This document shows positions 1-5,533 of a stretch of 5,533 nt of DNA, piece by piece. Below the pieces are notes generated by a model. The model did no database searches and was not told the origin of the DNA. It saw nothing but the letters and a program-made list of their open reading frames with translations. Origin of the DNA: an uncultured Treponema sp. (GTDB lineage: Bacteria > Spirochaetota > Spirochaetia > Treponematales > Treponemataceae); contig CAJPOH010000082.1 of assembly GCA_905372205.1 (NCBI GenBank), forward strand, positions 1 through 5,533. The letters are read 5' to 3'. The position numbers and the translations under genes were made by a program. The stretch's first letter is position 1, and the number at the start of each line of letters is the position of its first letter.

Positions 1-1363
1 TTTCAGGATTTTCATATGCTTCTTTCTTGAGGCGAGACATAACTTCAGCAGTGTAATCAAGCGTTGCCTTACTTTCTGTTTCTGTCGGCTCAAACATCAA
101 AGCTTCATGAACTATGAGTGGGAAATACATTGTTGGCGGGTGAATGCCTGCATCAATCAATCCCTTAGCAATATCTAAAGCAGAAACGCCATGCTTATCT
201 TCACCTTCTGTTTCATGCTTGATGTTTTCTAAGCTCAAAACGAACTCGTGCATACAAGTTCTATCGAATTCTACCTTATAGTCCTTTTCAAGTAATTTTT
301 TGAGATAGTTTGCATTAAGAACTGCATAGCCTGAACTCTCTTTAATGCCTTCAGCACCAAGTGTGATGATGTAAGCATATGCTTTAAGATAGACAAGGAA
401 GTTTCCATAGAAGTTGCGTACACGACCAATGCTGTCGGGGCGGTTAAAATCAAGCTTGTAAGAACCCTCTTTTCCCACAACTACAGGAGTAGGCAGGAAC
501 GGCTCTAAGAACTTTTTACAACCGATAGGCCCGCTTCCCGGCCCTCCGCCACCGTGTGGAGTTGAGAAAGTTTTGTGCAAGTTTAAGTGAACGATGTCAT
601 AGCCCATGTCGCCCGGTCTTACACGTCCCATAATTGCATTTAAGTTTGCACCGTCATAGTACAAAACGCCACCTGCATCGTGGACAATTTTTGCAATTTC
701 TTTTATGTGCTTTTCAAAAAGTCCCAATGTATTAGGATTGGTGAGCATTAATGCTGCAGTGTCGTCTCCGACAGCTTTTTTAAGCTCTTCAATATCAACA
801 TTTCCATCTTTATCAGATGGGATATTAACAATTTCACAACCGACCATAGCGGCACTGGCAGGGTTTGTTCCATGTGCTGAATCGGGAACTAATATCTTGT
901 TGCGTTTATTGTCGCCTCTTTTTGCGTGGTATGCTCTTATAACAAGCAATGCCGTAAACTCACCATGAGCTCCTGCAGAAGGTTGCAAAGAAAAAGCATC
1001 CATACCTGTGATTTCAGAAAGTTTAGCTCCCAAGTCGCCCATCACTTCGATACAACCTTGCATACTATGCTCTGGTTGCAATGGGTGAATGTTTGCAAAA
1101 GCTCCCATAGAAGCTACTTCTTCGTTGACCTTTGGATTATACTTCATTGTGCAGGAGCCTAATGGATAAAAACCATTGTCAACACCGTGTGTCTTCTGGC
1201 TTAATTCCATGTAGTGTCTGACAAATTCAAGCTCGGAAACCTCAGGAAGCTCCGCATCAGCTTTCCTCAAATATTTACTATCAAGTTTATATTCTGGCAC
1301 TGTAAGCTTACCTTCATAAGCCTTATGACCTTTAACAGATTTCTCAAAAATCAATTGACTCAT
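1..1363 (-). CDS. gcvPB: Glycine dehydrogenase (decarboxylating) subunit 2, C-terminally cut by the window edge
   Basis: This is the PLP-binding half of split P-protein, which with GcvPA decarboxylates glycine and loads the aminomethyl group onto lipoylated GcvH in the cytoplasm. I translated it by hand: it begins [18 protein letters not shown] and stays open without a stop for 454 codons to the left edge. Family motifs are intact: [20 protein letters not shown] (about residues 59-78), [34 protein letters not shown], and the PLP site [17 protein letters not shown], with the Schiff-base lysine at about K264. The family is usually about 480-490 aa, so roughly 20-35 residues should lie beyond the window. 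The start is fixed by AAGGAGG 7 nt upstream and by the 1-base TAATG overlap with the gcvPA stop, which implies translational coupling and near-equal synthesis of the two subunits. No active-site residue appears lost. Identity is very secure. Confidence 0.97.
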   Translation of the reverse strand, partial: MSQLIFEKSVKGHKAYEGKLTVPEYKLDSKYLRKADAELPEVSELEFVRHYMELSQKTHGVDNGFYPLGSCTMKYNPKVNEEVASMGAFANIHPLQPEHSMQGCIEVMGDLGAKLSEITGMDAFSLQPSAGAHGEFTALLVIRAYHAKRGDNKRNKILVPDSAHGTNPASAAMVGCEIVNIPSDKDGNVDIEELKKAVGDDTAALMLTNPNTLGLFEKHIKEIAKIVHDAGGVLYYDGANLNAIMGRVRPGDMGYDIVHLNLHKTFSTPHGGGGPGSGPIGCKKFLEPFLPTPVVVGKEGSYKLDFNRPDSIGRVRNFYGNFLVYLKAYAYIITLGAEGIKESSGYAVLNANYLKKLLEKDYKVEFDRTCMHEFVLSLENIKHETEGEDKHGVSALDIAKGLIDAGIHPPTMYFPLIVHEALMFEPTETESKATLDYTAEVMSRLKKEAYENPE

Positions 1364-2670
1364 TACAATGCCTCCTTAATTACTTCAATAGCTTCATTCA
1401 TGCAACACTTGCAGAGCTTATCTGTAGCACACCATAAGATGTGGTCATCACAAAGTTTTAAGCCACCGAGTATACCTTTTGCTTCCAAGGCGGAAAGAAT
1501 CTTGTCAACTTTGTGTCCTGTGCTTGTTACAAACTCATTAAAGAACTCCCCGTTGTTTACAACTTTCAGTCCGATTTTTTCCAACTCGCTTGCTAGATAG
1601 TGAGCATTGCTTAAAGAATTGCTAGCCAATTCCTTAAAACCTGTTTTGCCGTAAAAAGCCATAAACATAGAAGCTCTTAATGCACATAATGCTTGATTGG
1701 AACAAATACTGGAGCTTGCTTTTTCACGTCTGATATGTTGCTCTCTAGCTTGTAATGTAAGCACAAAAGAACGCCTACCTTCAGTATCTACAGATTGACC
1801 GATGACACGACCAGGTATCTTTCTGATATTTGCTTCAGTTGTTGCTATGTAGCCCAAATAAGGCCCACCTGCTCCTAGAGGAAGTCCTAGAGCTTGACCT
1901 TCACCTATGGCAATGGTTGCTCCACATTCTCTAGGTGTCTTCAAAAGACCTAATGCTATAGGGTTACAATTCATAACAAATTGAGCCTTACTTCCTTCTA
2001 GCATTTTGCCAACAGCTTCACAATCTTCAATTGTTCCATATCTATTAGGTTGTTGCATAATAACTGCTGCAACACTATCATCTAAAAGTCCTTTAATGGC
2101 GTCTATATCTGTCTTAAATTTGTCTTTTGAAGGAATTGTAATAAACTCAACAGGTGCATTTTTCAAATATGTTTTAGCTATTTCAACATAGCTAGGTTCC
2201 ATACATTCAGAAATTAAAACCTTTGTTTGCTTTTTTCCTAAAGACATAACAATGGCATCAGCTACAGCAGTACCACCATCATAAACAGAAGCATTTGAAA
2301 TATCCATTCCTGTAAGTTCACAAATCATTGTTTGATATTCAAAAGCAACTTGCAATTCACCTTGATTCATTTCTGGTTGATATGGTGTATAAGCAGTCAA
2401 AAACTCTTCACGAGATGCTAAATTACGAACTGCTGGAGGGGTGTAATGATCATAAGCACCAGCACCACGCATGATAGTTCTAAAAACAGTGTTTTTAGCA
2501 CCTAGTTTGTTAAAATAACGTTCAACTTGGAGTTGGGTTTTACCCTCTCCAATATTAGGCAATGCAGAATCTTGACACTGCCCTTCATAAAGGTCATCGA
2601 TAGAATTAACACCAATAACCTTTAACATTTCTTTTGTTTCCTCAACAGAATGAGGAATGTAGTTTGACAT
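1363..2670 (-). CDS. gcvPA: Glycine dehydrogenase (decarboxylating) subunit 1
   Basis: This is the non-lysine half of split P-protein and partners GcvPB in glycine decarboxylation. From the ATG at 2670 it is 435 aa, normal for the family, and starts [16 protein letters not shown], the usual YIPH...MLK opening. Other family stretches are [48 protein letters not shown], and the C-terminal [21 protein letters not shown] longer reading from a TTG at 2682 adds Met-Gly-Gly-Phe, but that TTG sits on the Shine-Dalgarno GGGAGG, which is spaced 4 nt from the 2670 ATG; the ATG is therefore preferred. The stop TAA shares its last A with the ATG of gcvPB. A stem-loop lies in the 75-nt gap before the gene. 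Nothing suggests truncation or frameshift. Confidence 0.97.
   Translation of the reverse strand: MSNYIPHSVEETKEMLKVIGVNSIDDLYEGQCQDSALPNIGEGKTQLQVERYFNKLGAKNTVFRTIMRGAGAYDHYTPPAVRNLASREEFLTAYTPYQPEMNQGELQVAFEYQTMICELTGMDISNASVYDGGTAVADAIVMSLGKKQTKVLISECMEPSYVEIAKTYLKNAPVEFITIPSKDKFKTDIDAIKGLLDDSVAAVIMQQPNRYGTIEDCEAVGKMLEGSKAQFVMNCNPIALGLLKTPRECGATIAIGEGQALGLPLGAGGPYLGYIATTEANIRKIPGRVIGQSVDTEGRRSFVLTLQAREQHIRREKASSSICSNQALCALRASMFMAFYGKTGFKELASNSLSNAHYLASELEKIGLKVVNNGEFFNEFVTSTGHKVDKILSALEAKGILGGLKLCDDHILWCATDKLCKCCMNEAIEVIKEAL
1371..1377 (-). promoter_or_regulatory. Ribosome binding site of gcvPB
   Basis: On the coding strand this reads AAGGAGG, a near-perfect Shine-Dalgarno, 7 nt before the gcvPB ATG. 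It lies within the last codons of gcvPA (encoding Lys-Glu-Ala), so ribosomes ending gcvPA are already next to the gcvPB start. Confidence 0.85.
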
Positions 2671-2674
2671 AAAG

Positions 2675-2680
2675 CCTCCC
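2675..2680 (-). promoter_or_regulatory. Ribosome binding site that decides the gcvPA start
   Basis: The coding strand reads GGGAGG followed by four bases (CTTT) and ATG at 2670. The in-frame TTG at 2680-2682 overlaps this site and has no good Shine-Dalgarno of its own, because the bases before it belong to the 3' arm of a stem-loop and its tail. This argues against the longer start. Confidence 0.8.
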
Positions 2681-2687
2681 AATGTGT

Positions 2688-2717
2688 GGGTATAACAAGA
2701 TGTGCCTTGCTATACCC
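2688..2717 (-). other. Intercistronic stem-loop between gcvH and gcvPA
   Basis: In the transcript the arms GGGTATAGCAAG (2717-2706) and CTTGTTATACCC (2699-2688) form 12 consecutive pairs, one of them G-U, around a 6-nt loop GCACAT. On the plus strand that wobble would be an A-C mismatch, so the fold favours minus-strand RNA. No T-run follows; the next bases are CACACATT and then the gcvPA Shine-Dalgarno. A rho-independent terminator is therefore unlikely. An RNA processing or stability element, or translational control of gcvPA, are possible roles (inference). Confidence 0.7.
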
Positions 2718-2745
2718 AAAAACTACTCTTTAATTAAAAAACATA

Positions 2746-3108
2746 CTACTTACACAATTTTTCATATGCTGAAGCATCCATGAGCTTTGCAGATTCACCT
2801 GTAACTTTCACCTTAAAAAACCAAGAACCAAAAGCGTTTTCATTGATTTTCTCTGGTGCGTCCGCAAGCTCTTCATTCACTTCAACAACTTCACCGGAAA
2901 CAGGACTGATGATGTCAAATACAGCCTTAACAGATTCTACTGTTGCACAAGACTTATCAGCAGTAACGGTGTCTCCAACTTCTGGCAACTCAACAAACAC
3001 AACGTCCCCCATTTCTCCTTGGGCATAATCGCTAATGCCAACAGTTCCATTTTTAGCGTCAAACCATTCATGTGTTTCCAAATACTTCAACTCTTTTTTA
3101 ATTTCCAT
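2746..3108 (-). CDS. gcvH: Glycine cleavage system H protein (lipoyl carrier)
   Basis: GcvH carries the aminomethyl intermediate on a lipoyl-lysine swinging arm between the P, T and L proteins. The product is 120 aa, slightly short for a family usually near 125-130. It opens with LKYLETHEWFDAKNGTVGIS, matching the usual Y-T-x-x-H-E-W start. The hammerhead domain follows: DYAQGEMGDVVFVELPEVGD (about 27-46), then the lipoylation motif ESVKAVFDIISPVSGEVVEVN, with acceptor lysine K61. The end, GSWFFKVKV...LMDASAYEKLCK, is also typical. The start has AAGGAGA 5 nt upstream (3114-3120). It sits 76 nt after the lipoprotein stop and 75 nt before gcvPA, both gaps carrying stem-loops. Lipoate attachment would need LipA/LipB or a lipoate ligase encoded elsewhere. 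Confidence 0.97.
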   Translation of the reverse strand: MEIKKELKYLETHEWFDAKNGTVGISDYAQGEMGDVVFVELPEVGDTVTADKSCATVESVKAVFDIISPVSGEVVEVNEELADAPEKINENAFGSWFFKVKVTGESAKLMDASAYEKLCK

Positions 3109-3131
3109 AATTATCTCCTTATACTATTAGT

Positions 3132-3153
3132 AGTTCTTCACCAACAAAGAACT
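3132..3153 (-). other. Intercistronic stem-loop between the lipoprotein gene and gcvH
   Basis: The transcript carries AGTTCTT (3153-3147) and AAGAACT (3138-3132), a perfect 7-bp stem around an 8-nt loop TGTTGGTG. A short sequence (ACTAATAGTAT) then leads to the gcvH Shine-Dalgarno. There is no T-run after the stem, so termination is not indicated. It could shape mRNA processing or gcvH expression relative to the upstream genes; the role is inferred and the stem is only moderately stable. Confidence 0.5.
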
Positions 3154-3184
3154 CTTAAAATCTACAATAATCACATTTAATAGA

Positions 3185-4294
3185 TTACTTTTTCGTTCTG
3201 CATACAATCCTAAAACCAAGACATCCTGCTAAGCTATCGGGAGTTGGGTAAGAAGGTCCACTCTTGTAACGATAAAACCTTGTAGAAGTGTCATACTCTT
3301 CGTTCCAAGAACCACCTCTCACAACTCGCTCTATATTCTCAGTTGCTTCGTAGCCTAATGGGTCTGTCTCACCATCTGCAGGTTTTCCTCCAAATTGATC
3401 CCATACCCACTCCCAAACATTTCCTGTCATGTCATAAAGTCCATAAGCGTTTGGCTCTTTCTTTTTCACTTCATGTGTACGTGCATCTGGGTGATTCCCT
3501 TTATCTAGGTCATTGTCAGAATCATACCACGCATAATCTTTAAGCTTTTCAATATCACTAGTTCCTGCATAATAATCTTCTGTACCACCTTTTGCAGCCC
3601 ATTCCCATTCAGCTTCTGTGGGTAGACGAAAACCATTTTTTTCAATATCTAGTGTAATACCATTCCAGTCATTAACAATGGCTTCCATCTTTTCTAAATC
3701 TTTAGAAAAAGGAGTTATTGGAATTTGATCAAAAGGTAAGTTCAGGAAATCTACAGGTTTATCATTCAATGTAAGCGAATAGCAAGCTTCTCGTCCACAT
3801 AATAAGCTAAGCTTATTGCAGAACGCCACAGCCTGAAACCAACTCAAATGTTCAATAGGTCTTTTGCTATGCTCCTCACCTTCAAAAGGAGTTGTGATGT
3901 ATGTTCTATCTCTTTCCTCATCCAGTGGCCATGTTTTGTTTTGTGTGTTATCAAAAAAACTAGGATTAGCTCCCATCACGGCATTAAAAAGCTCTTGAGT
4001 TACCTCTGTTTCTCCTATTTTATAGGCAGTCAAATTAACTTTGTGCGGCTCATTGTCTTGTATATTTTGAAAACCCAAATTCCCGTTCTGCACTGATTCT
4101 ATTGCAATAAGCTTAAACTCAATTCCATTCACACTTCCTTGTCCTGTTGCATCATCAAAGGAGGCTTTAGGTGTGTCAGGTATATTAGGTTCAGGCTTAT
4201 TGCCTTGAGTCCCAGAGTCATTTTTGCAAGATATTAGCATTAAAATGACAATTAAGAAGACAGCCTTCAAAATAATTAGCTTATTTTTTATCAT
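3185..4294 (-). CDS. FGE/SUMF1-domain lipoprotein embedded in the gcv operon
   Basis: The product is 369 aa. Residues 1-22 are a lipoprotein signal peptide (basic MIKNKLIILK, a hydrophobic core, then LISC), so C23 should be lipidated and the mature protein membrane-anchored outside the cytoplasm. A Lys/Pro/Asp-rich linker follows to about residue 55. The rest is a formylglycine-generating-enzyme-like domain: YKIGETEVTQELF (91-103), PIEHLSWFQAVAFCNKLS (146-163), GFRLPTEAEWEWAAKGG (221-237), YGLYDMTGNVWEWVWD (284-299), RGGSW (326-330) and LGFRIV (359-364). True FGEs carry two catalytic cysteines just after GGSW; here those positions look like E332 and S337, so sulfatase activation is unlikely. 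Treponemes have many such lipoproteins with unknown, possibly ligand-binding roles. The gene begins 3 nt after gcvT with GAGGAGA 7 nt before its ATG, so it is cotranscribed and probably translationally coupled. Function is unknown; domain and lipoprotein calls are firm. Confidence 0.9.
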   Translation of the reverse strand: MIKNKLIILKAVFLIVILMLISCKNDSGTQGNKPEPNIPDTPKASFDDATGQGSVNGIEFKLIAIESVQNGNLGFQNIQDNEPHKVNLTAYKIGETEVTQELFNAVMGANPSFFDNTQNKTWPLDEERDRTYITTPFEGEEHSKRPIEHLSWFQAVAFCNKLSLLCGREACYSLTLNDKPVDFLNLPFDQIPITPFSKDLEKMEAIVNDWNGITLDIEKNGFRLPTEAEWEWAAKGGTEDYYAGTSDIEKLKDYAWYDSDNDLDKGNHPDARTHEVKKKEPNAYGLYDMTGNVWEWVWDQFGGKPADGETDPLGYEATENIERVVRGGSWNEEYDTSTRFYRYKSGPSYPTPDSLAGCLGFRIVCRTKK

Positions 4295-4297
4295 CAG

Positions 4298-5377
4298 CTA
4301 TTCTCCTCTAATTTCTTTTAAAAAACTGGTTGGGCAAATAACAGCTTTTAGCTTTTTTCCACGAACTTCAATAAAGATGTCTGTTTCTTTAATTCCTCTA
4401 TCAATTCTGATGTGTCCAATACCAATCTTATTCAAAGATGGAGAGGAAGTTCCTGTAGTTACAACACCAATTTCTTTATCACCTAAAAAGACCTTATCAC
4501 CTTGCCTTGCAATACCTCTATCAACCATTTTAAAGCCTTTTCTGATTTTTTTAGCTTCGTTTTCTACCAAAGCCTTCTTTCCAACGAAGTCTTCTTTTTC
4601 TAGTTTGATAAACGGCTTTAGCGTCAATTCTGTAGCAAGAGTTTCTTCATTCATTTCATGTCCATAAAGAGGCATACCAGCTTCAAGCCTTAAGGTATCA
4701 CGGCAACCTAACCCACAAAGTTCAATATTATATTCTTTGCCAGCTTCCATGACTTTATTAAACATTTCTATTGCATAGTCTTTAGGGCAATAAATTTCAT
4801 ACCCTTTCTCTCCTGTGTAACCTGTTTGAGAAACAATTACCTCTCCTTTTGGAGACTTGAATGTCTTGAATGTGTAATATTCTTCTGGAATATCTTTAGC
4901 ATCCAAAACTTTTTTCATTAATGGAATAGCATTAGGACCCTGTATTGCAAGTTGAGCAATCTCAGTTGAACGATCTGTAAATTTTACGTCTCCTTTCAAA
5001 TGCTTTTTCACCCACTCAAAGTCTTTGTCATGGTTTCCAGCGTTTACTACAAGCATAAATTTTTCTTGGTTATAGCGGTACACGAGTAGGTCATCGACAA
5101 TTCCGCCTTTTTCATTGCACATCAGGGTGTAGCGAACATCGCCATCTTTCATGCCTCTAATGTCATTTGCAACAAGGTAGTTTATCATTCCCTCTGCACC
5201 TTCGCCTTCAAAGTAGAACTCACCCATGTGAGAGACATCAAAAATACCTACATTATTTCTGACTGCCAAATGCTCTTGTACAATTCCTGCAAATTGAATT
5301 GGCATTTCATAACCTGCAAATTCCACAAACTTTCCACCCTTTGCTAGCAAAGTTTCATAGTAAGGTGTTCTTTTCAT
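4298..5377 (-). CDS. gcvT: Glycine cleavage system T protein (aminomethyltransferase)
   Basis: GcvT takes the aminomethyl group from GcvH and, with tetrahydrofolate, yields 5,10-methylene-THF and ammonia, leaving dihydrolipoyl-GcvH. At 359 aa it is full length for the family. Visible motifs, in order: GGKFVEFAGYEMPIQF (14-29), FDVSHMGE (46-53), NEKGGIVDDLLVY (88-100) containing the Asp pair (D95/D96) that includes the catalytic aspartate, AIQGP (144-148), TGYTGEKGYEIY (185-196), and CRDTLRLEAGMPLYGHE (225-241) of the folate site. The C-terminal beta-barrel segment TTGTSSPSLNKIGIGHI (307-323) is also present. The last residues, KLKAVICPTSFLKEIRGE, differ from the usual 'LPF(Y)' ending, a small oddity. 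GGAGGA lies 5 nt before the ATG. It is the first gene after the promoter and its stop (TAG) is 3 nt from the lipoprotein start. Confidence 0.97.
   Translation of the reverse strand: MKRTPYYETLLAKGGKFVEFAGYEMPIQFAGIVQEHLAVRNNVGIFDVSHMGEFYFEGEGAEGMINYLVANDIRGMKDGDVRYTLMCNEKGGIVDDLLVYRYNQEKFMLVVNAGNHDKDFEWVKKHLKGDVKFTDRSTEIAQLAIQGPNAIPLMKKVLDAKDIPEEYYTFKTFKSPKGEVIVSQTGYTGEKGYEIYCPKDYAIEMFNKVMEAGKEYNIELCGLGCRDTLRLEAGMPLYGHEMNEETLATELTLKPFIKLEKEDFVGKKALVENEAKKIRKGFKMVDRGIARQGDKVFLGDKEIGVVTTGTSSPSLNKIGIGHIRIDRGIKETDIFIEVRGKKLKAVICPTSFLKEIRGE
4302..4308 (-). promoter_or_regulatory. Ribosome binding site of the lipoprotein gene, inside gcvT
   Basis: The coding strand reads GAGGAGA 7 nt before the ATG at 4294. 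It is made by the last gcvT codons (Arg-Gly-Glu), so the terminating gcvT ribosome covers it. This supports translational coupling of a membrane lipoprotein to a cytosolic enzyme. Confidence 0.8.
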
Positions 5378-5382
5378 TATTT

Positions 5383-5388
5383 TCCTCC
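5383..5388 (-). promoter_or_regulatory. Ribosome binding site of gcvT
   Basis: The coding strand reads GGAGGA 5 nt before the ATG at 5377. It fixes the start of the first operon gene; no upstream in-frame start with a comparable site was seen. Confidence 0.8.
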
Positions 5389-5404
5389 GACTTTACAAGA
5401 AGTT

Positions 5405-5426
5405 TATGTATATTTATTTAAACATA
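5405..5426. promoter_or_regulatory. Imperfect palindrome in the gcvT leader
   Basis: The coding-strand arms are TATGT-T-TA (5426-5419) and TA-T-ACATA (5412-5405), complementary except for one T-T mismatch, around AATAAA. The site lies just downstream of the predicted transcription start, so it could be a second operator half or a weak leader hairpin. It is very AT-rich and may be fortuitous. Confidence 0.25.
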
Positions 5427-5434
5427 CGCCGTAT

Positions 5435-5463
5435 ATAATAAATGAAAAAAGCATTTTTTTCAA
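5435..5463 (-). promoter_or_regulatory. Sigma-70-type promoter of the gcv operon
   Basis: On the coding strand the -35 box TTGAAA (5463-5458) is separated by 17 bp from the -10 box TATTAT (5440-5435), both close to consensus at ideal spacing. Transcription would begin at about 5427-5430, giving a leader of about 50 nt to the gcvT ATG. The spacer is taken up by an A-tract/T-tract dyad described separately. That leader is too short to hold a glycine riboswitch aptamer. The promoter is predicted from sequence alone. Confidence 0.7.
5443..5462. promoter_or_regulatory. Perfect 8-bp-arm dyad within the promoter (possible operator)
   Basis: Plus-strand arms TGAAAAAA (5443-5450) and TTTTTTCA (5455-5462) are exact inverted repeats around GCAT. 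The dyad overlaps five bases of the -35 box and covers most of the spacer, the position where a repressor would occlude RNA polymerase. It could equally be an intrinsically bent A-tract element that tunes promoter strength. Its AT simplicity makes chance formation easier than for a mixed sequence. Confidence 0.4.
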
Positions 5464-5482
5464 TTAGAGAAAAATAAGAGCA

Positions 5483-5522
5483 GGGCTTCAGCATGAAAAA
5501 AGTATTTTAAATCTGAAGTCCC
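5483..5522 (-). terminator. Hairpin upstream of the gcv promoter, possible terminator of the preceding gene
   Basis: In minus-strand RNA, GGG-A-CTTCAG (5522-5513) pairs with CTGAAG-CCC (5491-5483): nine pairs with one bulged A. The 21-nt loop can itself close further through AAAA/TTTT. A T-rich stretch (TGCTCTTATTTTTCTC) follows, though the T-run starts late. On the plus strand the downstream bases are not T-rich, so a minus-strand terminator for a gene beyond the right edge is the better reading. The loop and tail are poorer than those of a textbook terminator. The rest of 5378-5533 holds the promoter and leader and no gene. Confidence 0.4.
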
Positions 5523-5533
5523 TATCAAATGTA

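Noticed and set aside
271..480. Minus-strand 69-codon frame
   Set aside because: It overlaps gcvPB in another frame, and gcvPB shows clear conserved motifs through this interval.
705..1600. Three overlapping plus-strand open frames of 78-128 codons opposite gcvPB and the end of gcvPA
   Set aside because: They lie antisense to well-conserved GCS coding sequence, have no recognisable protein motifs and overlap one another; they are shadows of the real genes.
2688..2717. Rho-independent terminator after gcvH
   Set aside because: The stem is good but no T-run follows in the minus-strand direction, and gcvPA starts only 18 nt after it.
2718..2745. Possible internal promoter before gcvPA (TTAATT then TATAGC)
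   Set aside because: The -35 match is poor and the -10 candidate is part of the 12-bp stem-loop; the T-runs here come from AT-rich spacer sequence.
3109..3184. Possible internal promoter before gcvH (TTGTTG with a TATAAG-like box)
   Set aside because: The only acceptable spacing puts the -10 box on the Shine-Dalgarno, which would leave the transcript without a usable ribosome binding site.
4224..4667. Plus-strand frame of 147 codons opposite gcvT and the lipoprotein start
   Set aside because: It is hydrophobic, low in complexity and antisense to both genes, including the lipoprotein signal peptide; no ribosome binding site or family resemblance was seen.
1..5533. CRISPR arrays, tRNA or rRNA genes, insertion sequences
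   Set aside because: No regularly spaced repeats, no tRNA-like cloverleaf sequence and no transposase or IS-like terminal repeats were seen; nearly all of the window is GCS coding sequence.

Overview
The window is almost entirely one minus-strand operon for the glycine cleavage system (GCS). In transcription order, from the right edge to the left, it reads: promoter, gcvT (T-protein aminomethyltransferase), an FGE/SUMF1-domain lipoprotein, gcvH (lipoyl carrier protein), gcvPA and gcvPB (the two halves of a split glycine decarboxylase). gcvPB runs off the left edge, so its last few codons are missing. No convincing plus-strand gene is present.

The organism is probably a treponeme or close spirochaete relative. 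The DNA is AT-rich with strong AGGAGG-type Shine-Dalgarno sites, P-protein is split into PA and PB, and the lipoprotein belongs to the FGE-like family that I recognise as expanded in Treponema (a Cys-terminated signal peptide followed by motifs such as IGETEVTQELF, GFRLPTEAEWEWAAKGG, MTGNVWEW and RGGSW...LGFR). This assignment is inference from pattern memory, not a database result.

Layout: 5378-5533 holds a good sigma-70-type promoter (TTGAAA, 17 bp, TATTAT) with a perfect 20-bp dyad lying between and overlapping its elements, a leader of about 50 nt, and a hairpin further upstream that may terminate the preceding gene. gcvT (4298-5377) is followed after 3 nt by the lipoprotein (3185-4294), whose ribosome binding site lies inside the gcvT end. 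A 76-nt gap with a stem-loop precedes gcvH (2746-3108). A 75-nt gap with a stronger 12-bp stem-loop precedes gcvPA (1363-2670). gcvPA and gcvPB share one base (TAATG).

How the parts work: PA and PB together decarboxylate glycine with PLP and pass the aminomethyl group to the lipoyl arm of H. T then transfers the methylene to tetrahydrofolate, releasing ammonia. The fourth component, L-protein (dihydrolipoamide dehydrogenase), is not in the window. The lipoprotein is the odd member: it is not a known GCS component, would be exported and anchored in a membrane, and lacks the catalytic cysteine pair of true formylglycine-generating enzymes. I see no wholly new system; the lipoprotein embedded in the operon and the undescribed control elements are what deserve attention.
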